Origin: Nocardia crassostreae
Lineage (GTDB): Bacteria; Actinomycetota; Actinomycetes; Mycobacteriales; Mycobacteriaceae
Reading direction: 5' to 3'
Assembly: GCF_001613405.1 (NCBI RefSeq)
Contig: NZ_BDCH01000025.1
Coordinates: forward strand, 124,001-188,000
Length of the DNA: 64,000 nt
In this document: piece after piece, positions 17,520-27,034 of the stretch
Numbering within the stretch: position 1 is the stretch's first letter
How the letters are laid out: each line of letters starts with the position of its first letter
Made by a program: the position numbers and the translations under genes
Notes under the pieces: model-generated
The model's database searches: none
Told to the model about the DNA's origin: nothing
Seen by the model: the letters and a program-made list of their open reading frames with translations, nothing else

Positions 17520-18146
17520 CTAATTGCCCGGAGCCGGGGCCGGTTCGGTGGTCGGCGCGGGCGCTCGGGTGGCGGGCTGCTGTTGCAGGGCCGCGCCGCC
17601 GGAGTCGAGCTGGATGGGCTCGCCCAGATTCTGCGCCTTCTCGGCCTTCCAGGTGTCGCCGACCTTGACCATGTCCAGGGACCAGGACTGTAGGAAGGTG
17701 GCGGGCTGGCCGCCGGGCCAGCTGCGGGTGATCTTCAGGACGACGAAGGCCCCGGCGTGATCGAGTTCGCTGTTCAGCGAGGTCAGCGAGGAGCCCTCGA
17801 CGGTCGCGGACATGCGCGTCTTGGCCTCGGTGACCTGCTGCTTGAGCGAATCGAGATCCTTGGTCTGATCGTCGTGCAGCTGGCCCGTGGTGGACGAGAT
17901 CATGGTCTTCAGCGAACCGTCCACATCGTCGGGGTCGAACGACATGAGGTTCACCGCGGCCTGCTGGGCATCGCTGAGCGCGGCCTCGCGGGCCTGGGCG
18001 CGGGGGCGGTCGTGCAGGAGTCCGTCCACGATCCAGGTGCCGCCGAACCAGGCCGCGGCAATGGCCGCGATCGCCAGCAGGCCGATCGCGGCCAGGGTCA
18101 CGGGATTGCGGTTCGCACCCTGTTCGCTGTCCTTTTGCTGGCTCAC
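17520..18146 (-). CDS. Mce-associated membrane protein (first)
   Basis: A protein of about 208 residues with a short cytoplasmic tail, one transmembrane helix (LAAIGLLAIAAIAAAWFGG) and a periplasmic domain with coiled-coil-like stretches, ending in a Pro/Ala-rich tail. It belongs to the Mce-associated protein type, as judged by layout and position directly after mceF. The GTG at 18146 is chosen to avoid overlap with mceF; an upstream ATG at 18215 would overlap the mceF end by 20 bp and is possible in such tightly packed operons. The frame itself is certain; the start is not. Confidence 0.75.
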   Translation of the reverse strand: MSQQKDSEQGANRNPVTLAAIGLLAIAAIAAAWFGGTWIVDGLLHDRPRAQAREAALSDAQQAAVNLMSFDPDDVDGSLKTMISSTTGQLHDDQTKDLDSLKQQVTEAKTRMSATVEGSSLTSLNSELDHAGAFVVLKITRSWPGGQPATFLQSWSLDMVKVGDTWKAEKAQNLGEPIQLDSGGAALQQQPATRAPAPTTEPAPAPGN

Positions 18147-18195
18147 GCCGCCACCATACTTTCCATCCGGCGGGGCAGGACTTCCGCTCGGTGCG

Positions 18196-19437
18196 TCACC
18201 GCTTCGGGGTGACACCCATGAGCGTGGCCAGCTGGGTCGCCACCGGGTTCAGGTTGAGTTTGTCGGGGTCGTACTTCGGCTTGTCGTCCCACGGCTGCGG
18301 CACGCTGGGATCGGCCAGCTCGGCTCGCTCACCGCCGCACACCGCGGTTTCACTGCCCTGCGGGACAAGGCATTTCGCGTTCGTATTGAACGGGAAGTCG
18401 TCGCGGGTGTCGTCGAAGTTCGGGTTCTGGGCCTTCTGTTCGGCCAGGATCTGCTGGGTGCCTTCGTAACCCACGGTGCAGGCCGGTGGGTTGTTGGTCT
18501 CCAGGACCAGCCCGAAGTGGGTGGTGCCGTCGCCGGGGGCGGTGGCCGAGGCGCCGATGGACAGCAGCGGCAGCATCTGCAGCACCGGGCCCAGGGCGTA
18601 GAACTTGGGCGAGACGGCAATGAGCAGCGTGCGCAGATTGGTGAGGTTCGTGGTGAGCGCGGGACCGCTCTCGGCCAGCAGCCGCCGGATCTGATCGCCG
18701 GAATCGGTGCCGGTGCCGATCAGGCGGCGGATATCGGGATCATTGGAACGCAGTTGCGCCGCAAGCTGATCCAGGCCGTCGGAGAACTGCCGGATGGCCG
18801 GGGACTGCTCCTCCTGGGTCTGCAGTACGGTCCGGGCCTGGCGGATCAGATCCAGGGTCTGCGGCAGGTTCTCGATACCGGTCTGGGTGAACTTGTTGAG
18901 CGAGTCCACCAGGATCTGCAGATCGTCGCCCTTGCCGTCGAAGGCCTTGCCGAGCTCGGTGATGGTGGTCGAGAGCGCCACCAGATCGGTGGTGCTGGCG
19001 AAGTGGTCGACGCTGCCGAGCAGGGTCTCCACCCGGATGGGCAGCTACGCGCCGACAATGACCGAGCCGTCCTTCAGATACGGCGCACCGGAGCTGGTCG
19101 GCTGCAGATCCACGTACTGCTCGCCGATGGCGGAGCGATTGGCCACCACGGCCTGCGCGCTCAGCGGCACCTTGGGCTTGCCGGAATCCATTTCGAGGGT
19201 GACGACCACGCCGTCCTCGGTGATGTCCAGATCGCCGACCCGGCCGACCGGGACGCCGCGATAGGTCACCTCGGCGCCCTTGGACAGATTGCCGGTCTCC
19301 GGCATCTGCAGGGTCACCTCGTACAGGCCGAAGCCGAGCATATTGTCCAGCCGCACGTATTTGGCGCCCACGAAGGCGACGCCGAGCACGGCGATGAGGC
19401 CGAAGGCGATCAGCTGATAGCGCACCAGTTTCGTCAT
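18196..19437 (-). pseudogene. mceF: Mce-family protein MceF, interrupted by in-frame TAG
   Basis: Read through one stop, this is a 413-residue MceF. It has an N-terminal transmembrane anchor (~7-26), the MlaD/Mce beta domain (VTYRGVPVGRVGDL, IGEQYVDLQP) and then a long helical region ending in a C-terminal tail. TAG at 19045-19047 follows DGSVIVGA, and the frame resumes as LPIRVETLLGSVDHF, exactly the normal transition into the coiled-coil part. CAG to TAG would explain it. The ATG overlaps the mceE stop by 4 bp. Without readthrough only the Mce domain would be made, and no hexameric conduit is expected. Confidence 0.85.
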
Positions 19438-20659
19438 CGCGGACCACCCACTCCCAGCTGCTCGAGAATCGATCCCAGCGGGTCGGTGGGCCAGGGCTGC
19501 CCGGCCGGGCGCACCACGGTGGGCGGCAGCGGCAGCAGCGAGATGGTGGGCCAGCCGCCGCGCGGGCCATTGCCGTTGTAGTACGGGTTGGACGGATCCA
19601 CGTTCACCTGTCGCCCATTGGGCGGCAGGTACACCGGATCCGGTTTGCCCACACCGAGATTCGACAGCAGGGTGCCGATCTCCAGATCCACCGACAGCCA
19701 GGTGTTGACCTGACCGCCGAAGGCGGACTTGATGGCCTCGTCCGGGAACGGGTACGTGGGGATGAGCGGGAAGGCGGTCACCAGATCACCGGCGGATTTG
19801 CCCAGTTCCTGCAGCGTGGGCCGCAGCGAGGACAGGTCGGTGATGAGATCGTCCTTGGAGTGGTCCAGGATGTCGAAACCGGCCTGGCCCACCCGGTCCA
19901 GCTGAGCCAGCAGCTGAATCAGTTGCGGCCGTTGCTCATTGAGGATCTGGATGCCCTGTGGCAGTTCGTCGAGGATCTTGGAGATCTGCTCGGTCTGCTG
20001 CCCGACGCGGGTGCTGAGCGTGGCCAGCCCATCCAGGGCGCGGGTGATGTCGTCGACCTGCTGGTTGAGGCCGTCGATGAGGGTATTGGCCTGCTCCAGC
20101 AGGGAGCGCACCTTGCCCTCGCGGCCCTCCAGGGTCTTGTTCAGCTCCACCACGATGGGCTGCAACTGGGCCACGCCGCCGCCGTTGAGCAGCAGCGAGA
20201 GCGCGCCGAGCACCTGCTCCACCTCAGTGGCGGTGCGGGTGTTCTGGACCGGGATGACCGCGCCGTCCTTCAGCTTGGCCGTATCGGGATCATTGGCGGG
20301 CGCGGACAGTTCGACGAATTTCTCACCGAGCAGATTGGACTGGCGCACCTCGGCCCGGGCATTGGCGGGCAGGTTGACATCGTTCTTCACCACCGTCTTC
20401 ACGCTGGCGGTCCAGCCGTCGGGTGCGAGCTCGATCTTGTCGACCCGGCCCACGGCGACGCCGTCGACCTTCACCGTGGACTGCGGCACCAGATCCAGCA
20501 CATCGGAGAACTGGATGTCGATGTGCACGGATTCGAGCCCACATCCGCGCCGCCGGGCAATGGAATGCTGGCCACGCCGCCGCAGCCGGAGGCCAGCAGC
20601 GTCACCGCGCCGAGCGAGACGGCGGTCAGGGCAAGTCTTTTCGGGGCGAGGCGTTTCAT
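19434..20659 (-). pseudogene. mceE: Mce-family lipoprotein MceE, frameshifted
   Basis: The start ATG at 20659 overlaps the mceD stop (ATGA). The N-terminus is a lipoprotein signal with lipobox LASGC, followed by a short Gly-rich linker ending GGADVG. Near 20533-20537 the frame shifts: the expected GGC-TCG-GAA reads GGCTCGAA, one G short, after which the Mce domain (VHIDIQFSDVLDL) continues in another frame to the stop at 19434. The rest is a typical MceE with long coiled coil and Pro-rich C-terminus. As read, the ribosome would leave the frame after about 42 residues. Confidence 0.85.
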
Positions 20660-21912
20660 CGCTGGCCACCTCCCTCGGACGGCGGCAGCGCATCGGACTC
20701 GGTGCCCGGCACGGTGCCCGGAACGACATTGCGCTGTTCGTTGTCGCCGCTGAGGATGCCGAAGGGCAGGATCAGCGTCGGCGTCTTCACACCGGCCGTG
20801 AGCTGGTCGGTAATGATCTTGCAGTGGTCCAGGATGGGCTGCATCTGCCGGGTGATGGCATCGAATTTGGGATCGCCCGGCCGCAACTTGCCCAGGTCCA
20901 GCATCTTGCACAGCACACCGAAGGGGTCCTGCAGATCGGTGAAGTTGGGCCGCATATCGAGGGTGCCGGTCTCACCGTTGTGCACATTGATGAGATTGCT
21001 CAGCGCCGTCGGGATGAGCGGCAGCGCGGTGGCCAGATCGTCGCGCTGATCGGCAAGGGTCTGGGTGAGCTTGGTGAGCGCGTCGGCATTGGACTGCACC
21101 AGTTCCCGATTGTCGTCGATGAACCGGGCCACATCGCCGAGGGCGATGGACAGCAGGTTCAGCGCGTCACCGAGGTTCTGGCGTTCGCTCGCCAGGAAGC
21201 CGGTCAGCGAGGCCAGCTGGGTGTTGAAGGTCCGCACCTGCGCGTCGTTCTCGCCCAGCATCTGCACGAACTCTTGGAGATTCTTCACGGTGTCGAAGAT
21301 GTCGGTGCGCGAATCCGACAGTGCGGCAGCGGCCTTGGACAGCTGGGTGAAGCTGTTGGCCAGCGCCTCGCCATTGCCGGAGAGGTTCTGCGCGGTGGTG
21401 CGCACCAGCTCGTTGACCGCGCCTTCCTTGTTGGCGCCATTGGGCCCCAGCGCATCCGAGAGTTCGGTGATGCTCTTGTAGAGCCGGTCCACCTCGACCG
21501 GGGTCGCGGTGCGGTCCTTGGGGATGGTGGCATTGCGCCCCATCTTGGGCCCGCCCTGGTAGGCGGGTGCCAGCTGGATGTACCGGTCCGAGACCACCGA
21601 CGGCGTGATCTGCGCGGCCTTGGCATCGGCGGGGACGTCGTATTTCCGGTCCACCGACATGACGACCTTGACCTGCTCGCCCTCGGGCGTCACCGAGTCG
21701 ACGGTGCCGACCGGCACGCCGAGGATGCGCACGTCCGAACCCTCGTAAATGCCCACGGAGCGATCGAAATACGCGGTGATGGTGGTCGTATTGAGCTTGT
21801 CCCAGCCCCACCAGCCGATACCGGCCAGCAGCACCGCCACGGCCGCCACTCCCGCGATGAGCTTGGTCTTGGGATCGGCCGCCCGCAGTGCGGTCAAAGG
21901 ATTCTTCGCCAT
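20656..21912 (-). CDS. mceD: Mce-family protein MceD
   Basis: A 418-residue protein with a transmembrane anchor (~18-36), an Mce/MlaD domain (~42-125, GSDVRILGVPVGTVDSV then VVSDRYIQLAP) and a long helical coiled-coil region to a Pro/Gly-rich tail. Mce proteins A-F assemble into a hollow periplasmic structure that carries lipids between the outer envelope and the YrbE permeases. The ATG lies 2 bp after the mceC stop and the end overlaps mceE by 4 bp. The frame is intact. Confidence 0.92.
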   Translation of the reverse strand: MAKNPLTALRAADPKTKLIAGVAAVAVLLAGIGWWGWDKLNTTTITAYFDRSVGIYEGSDVRILGVPVGTVDSVTPEGEQVKVVMSVDRKYDVPADAKAAQITPSVVSDRYIQLAPAYQGGPKMGRNATIPKDRTATPVEVDRLYKSITELSDALGPNGANKEGAVNELVRTTAQNLSGNGEALANSFTQLSKAAAALSDSRTDIFDTVKNLQEFVQMLGENDAQVRTFNTQLASLTGFLASERQNLGDALNLLSIALGDVARFIDDNRELVQSNADALTKLTQTLADQRDDLATALPLIPTALSNLINVHNGETGTLDMRPNFTDLQDPFGVLCKMLDLGKLRPGDPKFDAITRQMQPILDHCKIITDQLTAGVKTPTLILPFGILSGDNEQRNVVPGTVPGTESDALPPSEGGGQR

Positions 21913-21914
21913 GG

Positions 21915-22922
21915 CTAGCCTCCCATCTTCCGGATCGGCTCGCGGTCGCCGGGAATCTCGGGCAGCGCGGGCGGAATCAGGTTGGTGATCACCGCGTCGA
22001 ACCAGCGGCCGGTGCCCAGCACATTCGCATACAGCCCGTAGAAGGGCGCGGCCAGGGTCAGCGTCTTGGAGATATTGGCCTGATTGGCATTGAGCAGGTC
22101 GATGGAGGCATTGAGGTTGGTCAGCGCCGGGCCGATCTGCTCCTCGTTGTCGTGCACCAGCGCGGTCAGTTCCGCCGCAACGGTTTTCGCGCCCGAGAGC
22201 AGCTGACCGATGGCCTGCTGCCGCACATTCAGCTCGGCCAGCAACTGGCCGCCATTGGCGAGCAGACGCTCGAATTCGGCATTGCGGTCGGCCAGCACCT
22301 GAGTGGTCTGCTTGGTGGCGGCGAACAGCGTCTTGAGCTGATCGTCGCGCTTGGCGAGGGACTCCGAGAGCCGGGCGACGCCGTCGATGGAGCCGCGGAT
22401 CTCCGGCGGGGTGGCCGAGAACGCCTCGGAGAGCACCCGCATGCTCTGCGCCAGCTGCGCGGTATCGGTCTGCTCGATATCGGCGGCGGCATCGCTGAAG
22501 GCGTCCACCACGTCATAGGGAGAGACGGTGCGCGAGAGCGGAATCGGATCGCTGGGATCGGCCGGGCCGGAGCCCTTGGGATCCAGCGCCAGGTATTTCT
22601 GCCCGAGCAGCGTCTTGATCTGAATGGACGCCGAGGTCTCGTTGCCGATCCAGGCGTCCTGGGTGCGGAAGTCCACCAGCACCTTGTCGCCGTCGAGGCG
22701 CACATCCTGCACCGCACCGACCTTGACGCCCGCGATGCGGACCTCATTGCCCTTCTTCAGCCCGGCGGCCTCGGAGAATTCAGCGGTGTACTTGGTGCCC
22801 GCGCCGATGATGGGCAGCTTGTCCAGGCTGAAGGCGGACATGGTCACCAGCAGCACCAGGGCCAGGCCCAGTCCGCCCATGAAGGCCGGACTGCGCTTGC
22901 CCAGCACGATCCGGTCGTCCAT
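21915..22922 (-). CDS. mceC: Mce-family protein MceC
   Basis: A 335-residue protein. An N-terminal transmembrane helix (~15-33) follows the basic DDRIVLGKRS start. An Mce domain follows (~40-120, GNEVRIAGVKVGAVQDVRL, LLGQKYLALDP), then helical repeats to a Pro-rich end (IPPALPEIPGD). The ATG at 22922 overlaps the mceB stop by one base. It forms part of the predicted lipid conduit with the other Mce proteins. Intact. Confidence 0.92.
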   Translation of the reverse strand: MDDRIVLGKRSPAFMGGLGLALVLLVTMSAFSLDKLPIIGAGTKYTAEFSEAAGLKKGNEVRIAGVKVGAVQDVRLDGDKVLVDFRTQDAWIGNETSASIQIKTLLGQKYLALDPKGSGPADPSDPIPLSRTVSPYDVVDAFSDAAADIEQTDTAQLAQSMRVLSEAFSATPPEIRGSIDGVARLSESLAKRDDQLKTLFAATKQTTQVLADRNAEFERLLANGGQLLAELNVRQQAIGQLLSGAKTVAAELTALVHDNEEQIGPALTNLNASIDLLNANQANISKTLTLAAPFYGLYANVLGTGRWFDAVITNLIPPALPEIPGDREPIRKMGG

Positions 22923-24010
22923 CAGCGGCCTCCCTTCCCGTGGCAGCGCGGCGCCGGATTCGTATAGATCGGCTGGTTGATGGTCGGCATATGTTCCAGT
23001 GCGGCAGGCATGTTCAGCTGCTGGGCGTCCTGGAGACCGGGCCCGGCGACAATGTCGATACCGCACAGATAGAACTGGAACCAGGAGCCGTAACTCGCGG
23101 CGCGGCCCAGCTTCTCCATCTTGATGGGCAGGTTGGCCAGGCCCTGGTTGACCTCGTCGGAACGCTCGTTGAGGGTGCCGGTGAGCTGGTTCAGGCCCGC
23201 GATGGCGCCTTGCAGGTTCGGCCGCACCGGGACCAGCAGATCCGCCGTGGCATCGGCCAGATTGCCCAGCGAGGAGATGGCCGAGCGGATGGTGCCGCGT
23301 TCGGCATTGAGCCCGGTGATCAGCGCCTCGGTATTGACGATGAGCTGATCCAGTTGCCCGTCATGGGCATTCACCGCCGCCAGTACCTTGTTCAGGTTCT
23401 CCACCACCGCGCCGATCACCGCATCCTTGTCGGCGATCTTGTTGGTGAGGGCGGCGGTATTGGCCACCAGATCCCGAATGGTCCCGGCCTCGCCCTGGAA
23501 GACCTGGATGATCTCGTAGGACAGCTTGTTCACGTCATCGGGCGTGAGGGTCTGGAACAGCGGCCGGAAGCCATTGAACAGCTCGGTCAGATTGAGCGCG
23601 GGCTTGGTCCGATCCAGCCCGATGGTGCCGTTCTCGTTGAGCTTGCGGCCCTGCTCCCCCGCGCCCTGTTCCAGCGCGATATAGCGCTGTCCCAACAGGT
23701 TCCGGTACTTGATGGTGGCGGTCGTCGAGGCGGGCAGCCAATCCCGGTCGGTGACTTCGAATTCCACATTGGCCAGGCGCTTGTCCACGATGGACACCTT
23801 GGTCACCTTGCCCACGCGCACGCCCGCGATGCGGATCTCGTCACCCGGGTTGAGGGAGGTCACATCGGTGAAGCGGGCATTGAACTTGGTGCCGCCACCG
23901 CCGTAGTTGGCAATGGTGAGCGCCAGCATGCCGGTGGCGAACACGGTCACCGCAATGAAGATCACCAGTTTGGTGATGGTCGGCCCGAGGCCGCGCAACA
24001 GGTCCTTCAT
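22922..24010 (-). CDS. mceB: Mce-family protein MceB
   Basis: A 362-residue protein with an anchor helix (~12-34), an Mce domain (~40-125, PGDEIRIAGVRVGKVTKV, LLGQRYIALEQ) and a long helical stretch ending in a Cys-containing C-terminal domain (WFQFYLCGIDI). These are standard MceB features. The ATG at 24010 overlaps the mceA stop by 4 bp, indicating translational coupling. The frame is intact. It is expected to sit in the envelope as part of the Mce assembly. Confidence 0.92.
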   Translation of the reverse strand: MKDLLRGLGPTITKLVIFIAVTVFATGMLALTIANYGGGGTKFNARFTDVTSLNPGDEIRIAGVRVGKVTKVSIVDKRLANVEFEVTDRDWLPASTTATIKYRNLLGQRYIALEQGAGEQGRKLNENGTIGLDRTKPALNLTELFNGFRPLFQTLTPDDVNKLSYEIIQVFQGEAGTIRDLVANTAALTNKIADKDAVIGAVVENLNKVLAAVNAHDGQLDQLIVNTEALITGLNAERGTIRSAISSLGNLADATADLLVPVRPNLQGAIAGLNQLTGTLNERSDEVNQGLANLPIKMEKLGRAASYGSWFQFYLCGIDIVAGPGLQDAQQLNMPAALEHMPTINQPIYTNPAPRCHGKGGR

Positions 24011-25363
24011 CGGATGGTCACCTCGCTCCCGCGGAAGGCCGGGGCCGAGATGCGGCTGATCCAGCTCGGCACCTGATCCGGTGAAACCCCGTGGGCCGCA
24101 CCGCTGATGGCGTTCAGGGTCTGCTGCTCCGCCGGGGAACCGGCGGTGGTCGGCGTGAACGGCCCGAACACCTTGTACTGCGGATCCGGCCGCAGCCCGA
24201 TGGCCTGATCGCCCGGGGTACGGCTGGGCGGCTGGTAGGAGCCGTCATTGGCCGAGCCATTGGTGTACTGGCCCGGGTCCACGGTCAGCGGATATTCCGG
24301 AATGCACATGGCGCCACGGGGATCGAACCAGCGCGGCTCGTCCTGATTGGGCACGTAGCGGCCGCGCGGATTCACGATCTCGACGGTCACGCGCGAGCCC
24401 GGCAGATCGGTGCCGATGCCGAAGATCTCGTCGATGCGCGGCTTCATCTGCGCGAAGTTGGCCAGCGCGCAGCTGTAGCCCGGCGAGTACATTGGCCAGG
24501 GCCTCGAGCGCGGGCCGCGAATCGGCGGCCACGTCGATGATGTTGTCGCGGTTGGCCACCAGGAAGTCGGCCAGATCCGAGGAGCTCGGGGTGAGCACCG
24601 CCAGGAGGGTGTCGATATCCCAGCGCTTCTGCACGATGGTGGTGTTCAGCGTGCGCAGATTGTCCAGCGCGTCCACCAGTTGCGGCGCGGCGTCGGCGTA
24701 GGTGTTCGCCACCTCGGCGAAGCTGCGCAGATCCTCTTGCAGCGTGGGCAGTTCGGTATTCACCTGGGTGAAGATGGTGTCGAGCCGGTCGATGGTCTTG
24801 CCCAGCTCCTCGCCCTGTCCCTGCAGCGCCTGCGAGACCGCGCCCAGCGTGGAGGCCAGATACTGCGGCGGCACCGCCTGCAGCAGCGGCAGCAGGCGAT
24901 CGAGCAGCTGGCTCACCTCGACGGCGTCGCCGCTGGCGTCCTGATGCAGGGTCATGCCCGCGGTAATGTGCTGCGCGCTCGGATCCGCGGGCCACACCAG
25001 TTCGATATAGCGTTCGCCGAACAGCGTCTTGGGCAGCAGCCGCGCGGTCACATTGGCCGGAATCTTGTCGGCCATATCGGGATTCAGCGCCAACTGCAGC
25101 GTGACGTCCTTGCCGTCGAATTCACTGCCGCGCACCTCGCCGACCGTGACGCCGCGGACCTTCACATCCGCATTGCGGGTCAGGGCGTTTCCGGCCGTAT
25201 CGGTGACCAGGTCCACCTTCACCGTCTGCACGAACTGCTTGTTGTAGATGGCCACGGTGGTCCACAGGAACAGCGCCACCACCACGAAGAACAGCACGCC
25301 GAGGGTGCGCGAGCGCAGCTTCTCGGTGGAGCGCCAGAACTGCACGCGCTGCGGGTTGCTCAT
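24007..25363 (-). pseudogene. mceA: Mce-family protein MceA, frameshifted
   Basis: The start ATG at 25363 overlaps the second yrbE stop. Residues 1-295 are a normal MceA: an anchor helix (~20-42), an Mce domain (KVRGVTVGEVRG, LFGERYIELVWP) and a helical region. Near 24490 the frame is lost: ALANV should continue as YSPGYSCALANF, which is present one frame over, and one base is missing in GTAC. The C-terminal ~155 residues (PRIDEIFGIG, then the conserved NPRGRYVPNQDEPRWFDP segment) follow to the stop at 24007. As written, the native C-terminal domain is replaced by an out-of-frame tail ending at 24245. Confidence 0.85.
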
Positions 25364-26226
25364 CCGGCCACCCGCACCGTCGTGGTTGTGCCCCAAATGG
25401 CCAGGGACAGGAAGAAATCGAGGATATTGATGAGCACGATCGCCGCCCGCACCGCGCGGCCCACGGCCACACCCACACCCGCCGGACCGCCGGTGGCATT
25501 GAAGCCGTAGTAGCAGTGCACCAGGATGATGACGAAGGCGAAGACGAGCACTTTTATGAACGAATAGATGACGTCTTCGGGTGGCAGGAAAAGACTGAAA
25601 TAGTGGTCGTACGAACCACTGGATTGCCCATTGAAATAGATACTGATCAGCCGCGACGCGATATAGGTGCCGAGCAGGCCGACGATGTAGAGCGGGATGA
25701 CCGCGAGGAATCCGGCGATCACGCGCGTGGTCACCAGGAACGGCACGCCCGGCACCGCCATGACCTCGAGCGCGTCGATCTCCTCCGAGATCCGCATGGC
25801 GCCCAGCTGGGCGGTGAAACCACAGCCCACCGTCGCCGAAAGCGCCAGCGCCGCAACGAGGGGCGCGAGTTCACGGGTATTGATGTAGCCGGTCAGGAAG
25901 CCGGTGAGCACGCCGGAACCCAGCGCGTCCAGGGCCTTGAAACCCTGCAGGCCGACGACCACGCCGACCGAGGCCGACATGAACACGATGACGCAGATGG
26001 TGCCGCCGATGACCGCCAGCGCGCCCGAGCCGAAGGTCACCTCGGCCAGCAGCCGCATGACCTCCTTGCGGTAGTGCACGGCGGTTTTCGGAATCCACGC
26101 GATGGCCCGCGTGTAGAACGACATCTGGTCCCCGGCCTTGTCGACCAGGGTCACCGGGGCCTTGAGCGCGCCGGTCATCCGGCGCGCCCCCCGGCTGAAA
26201 ACGGTGGTGCGTTGTGAAACAACCAT
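25360..26226 (-). CDS. YrbE/MlaE-family permease, second copy
   Basis: A 288-residue integral membrane permease of the MlaE/YrbE family with about five to six helices and the conserved SATVGCGFTAQLGAMRISEE and IDALEVMAVPG segments, which contact the ATPase. It pairs with the first YrbE to form the transmembrane core of the Mce lipid importer powered by Mkl. It starts 3 bp after the first yrbE stop and overlaps mceA by 4 bp. Intact. Confidence 0.93.
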   Translation of the reverse strand: MVVSQRTTVFSRGARRMTGALKAPVTLVDKAGDQMSFYTRAIAWIPKTAVHYRKEVMRLLAEVTFGSGALAVIGGTICVIVFMSASVGVVVGLQGFKALDALGSGVLTGFLTGYINTRELAPLVAALALSATVGCGFTAQLGAMRISEEIDALEVMAVPGVPFLVTTRVIAGFLAVIPLYIVGLLGTYIASRLISIYFNGQSSGSYDHYFSLFLPPEDVIYSFIKVLVFAFVIILVHCYYGFNATGGPAGVGVAVGRAVRAAIVLINILDFFLSLAIWGTTTTVRVAG

Positions 26227-26229
26227 GGA

Positions 26230-27024
26230 TCACGCGCCCTTGGCGGGGACGACCTGAAGGTAGATCAGGGTGAGGATCAGATTCAGGAAGAACAGCACCA
26301 GGAAGGTGATCACCACGGATTGGTTCACGGCGTCGCCCACTCCTTTCGGTCCCCCTTTTGGATGCAGCCCCTTGTAGGCGGCGATGACGCCCGCCACGAG
26401 ACCGAAGATGAGCGCCTTGATCTCACCGATCCAGAGGTCCGGGAGCTGCGCCAGCGCGGAGAACGAGGCCAGGTACGCGCCCGGCGTCCCGCCCTGCAGC
26501 CCCACATTGAAGCCGTAGCCGCCGACAATGCCGACCACCGAGACCAGGCCGTTGAGCAGCAGGGCGACCAGCATCATGCCCAGTACGCGCGGCACCACCA
26601 GGCGGTGGATGGGATCGATGCCCAGCACCTCCATGGCATCGATCTCCTCGCGGATGGTGCGCGAGCCGAGATCGGCGGCGACGGCCGAGCCCGCGGCACC
26701 GGCGATGATCAACGCGGTCACCACCGGCGCGGCTTGCTGCACGGTTGCCAGCACACTGGTGGCGCCGGTGAAGGCCTCCGCGCCCAGCTGCTTGATGAGC
26801 GAGCCGGTCTGCAACGCCACCACCGCGCCGAACGGGATTGCCACCAGTGCGGCGGGCAGGATCGAGACGCTCGCGATGAACCACGACTGCTCGAGGAACT
26901 CCCGCCACTGGAAGGGCCGGCGGAAGGTCTTGCGCATGACATCCAAGAGCAGCGCGAAGATATTGCCGGCCTGGGCAAGACCCGACTCGACCGGGGTGCG
27001 CAGTCGCGTCAGGGTTTGGTTCAC
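26230..27024 (-). CDS. YrbE/MlaE-family permease, first copy
   Basis: A 264-residue permease of the MlaE/YrbE family with the conserved cytosolic coupling segments DLGSRTIREEIDAMEVLGID and a YKGLHPKGGPKGVGDAVN C-terminal loop. It forms a heterodimeric lipid channel with the downstream YrbE. The start is GTG at 27024, 10 bp after the restored mkl stop (27035), so mkl, the yrbE pair and mceA-F appear to be one transcript. Intact. Confidence 0.93.
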   Translation of the reverse strand: MNQTLTRLRTPVESGLAQAGNIFALLLDVMRKTFRRPFQWREFLEQSWFIASVSILPAALVAIPFGAVVALQTGSLIKQLGAEAFTGATSVLATVQQAAPVVTALIIAGAAGSAVAADLGSRTIREEIDAMEVLGIDPIHRLVVPRVLGMMLVALLLNGLVSVVGIVGGYGFNVGLQGGTPGAYLASFSALAQLPDLWIGEIKALIFGLVAGVIAAYKGLHPKGGPKGVGDAVNQSVVITFLVLFFLNLILTLIYLQVVPAKGA

Positions 27025-27034
27025 GCGGCGTATG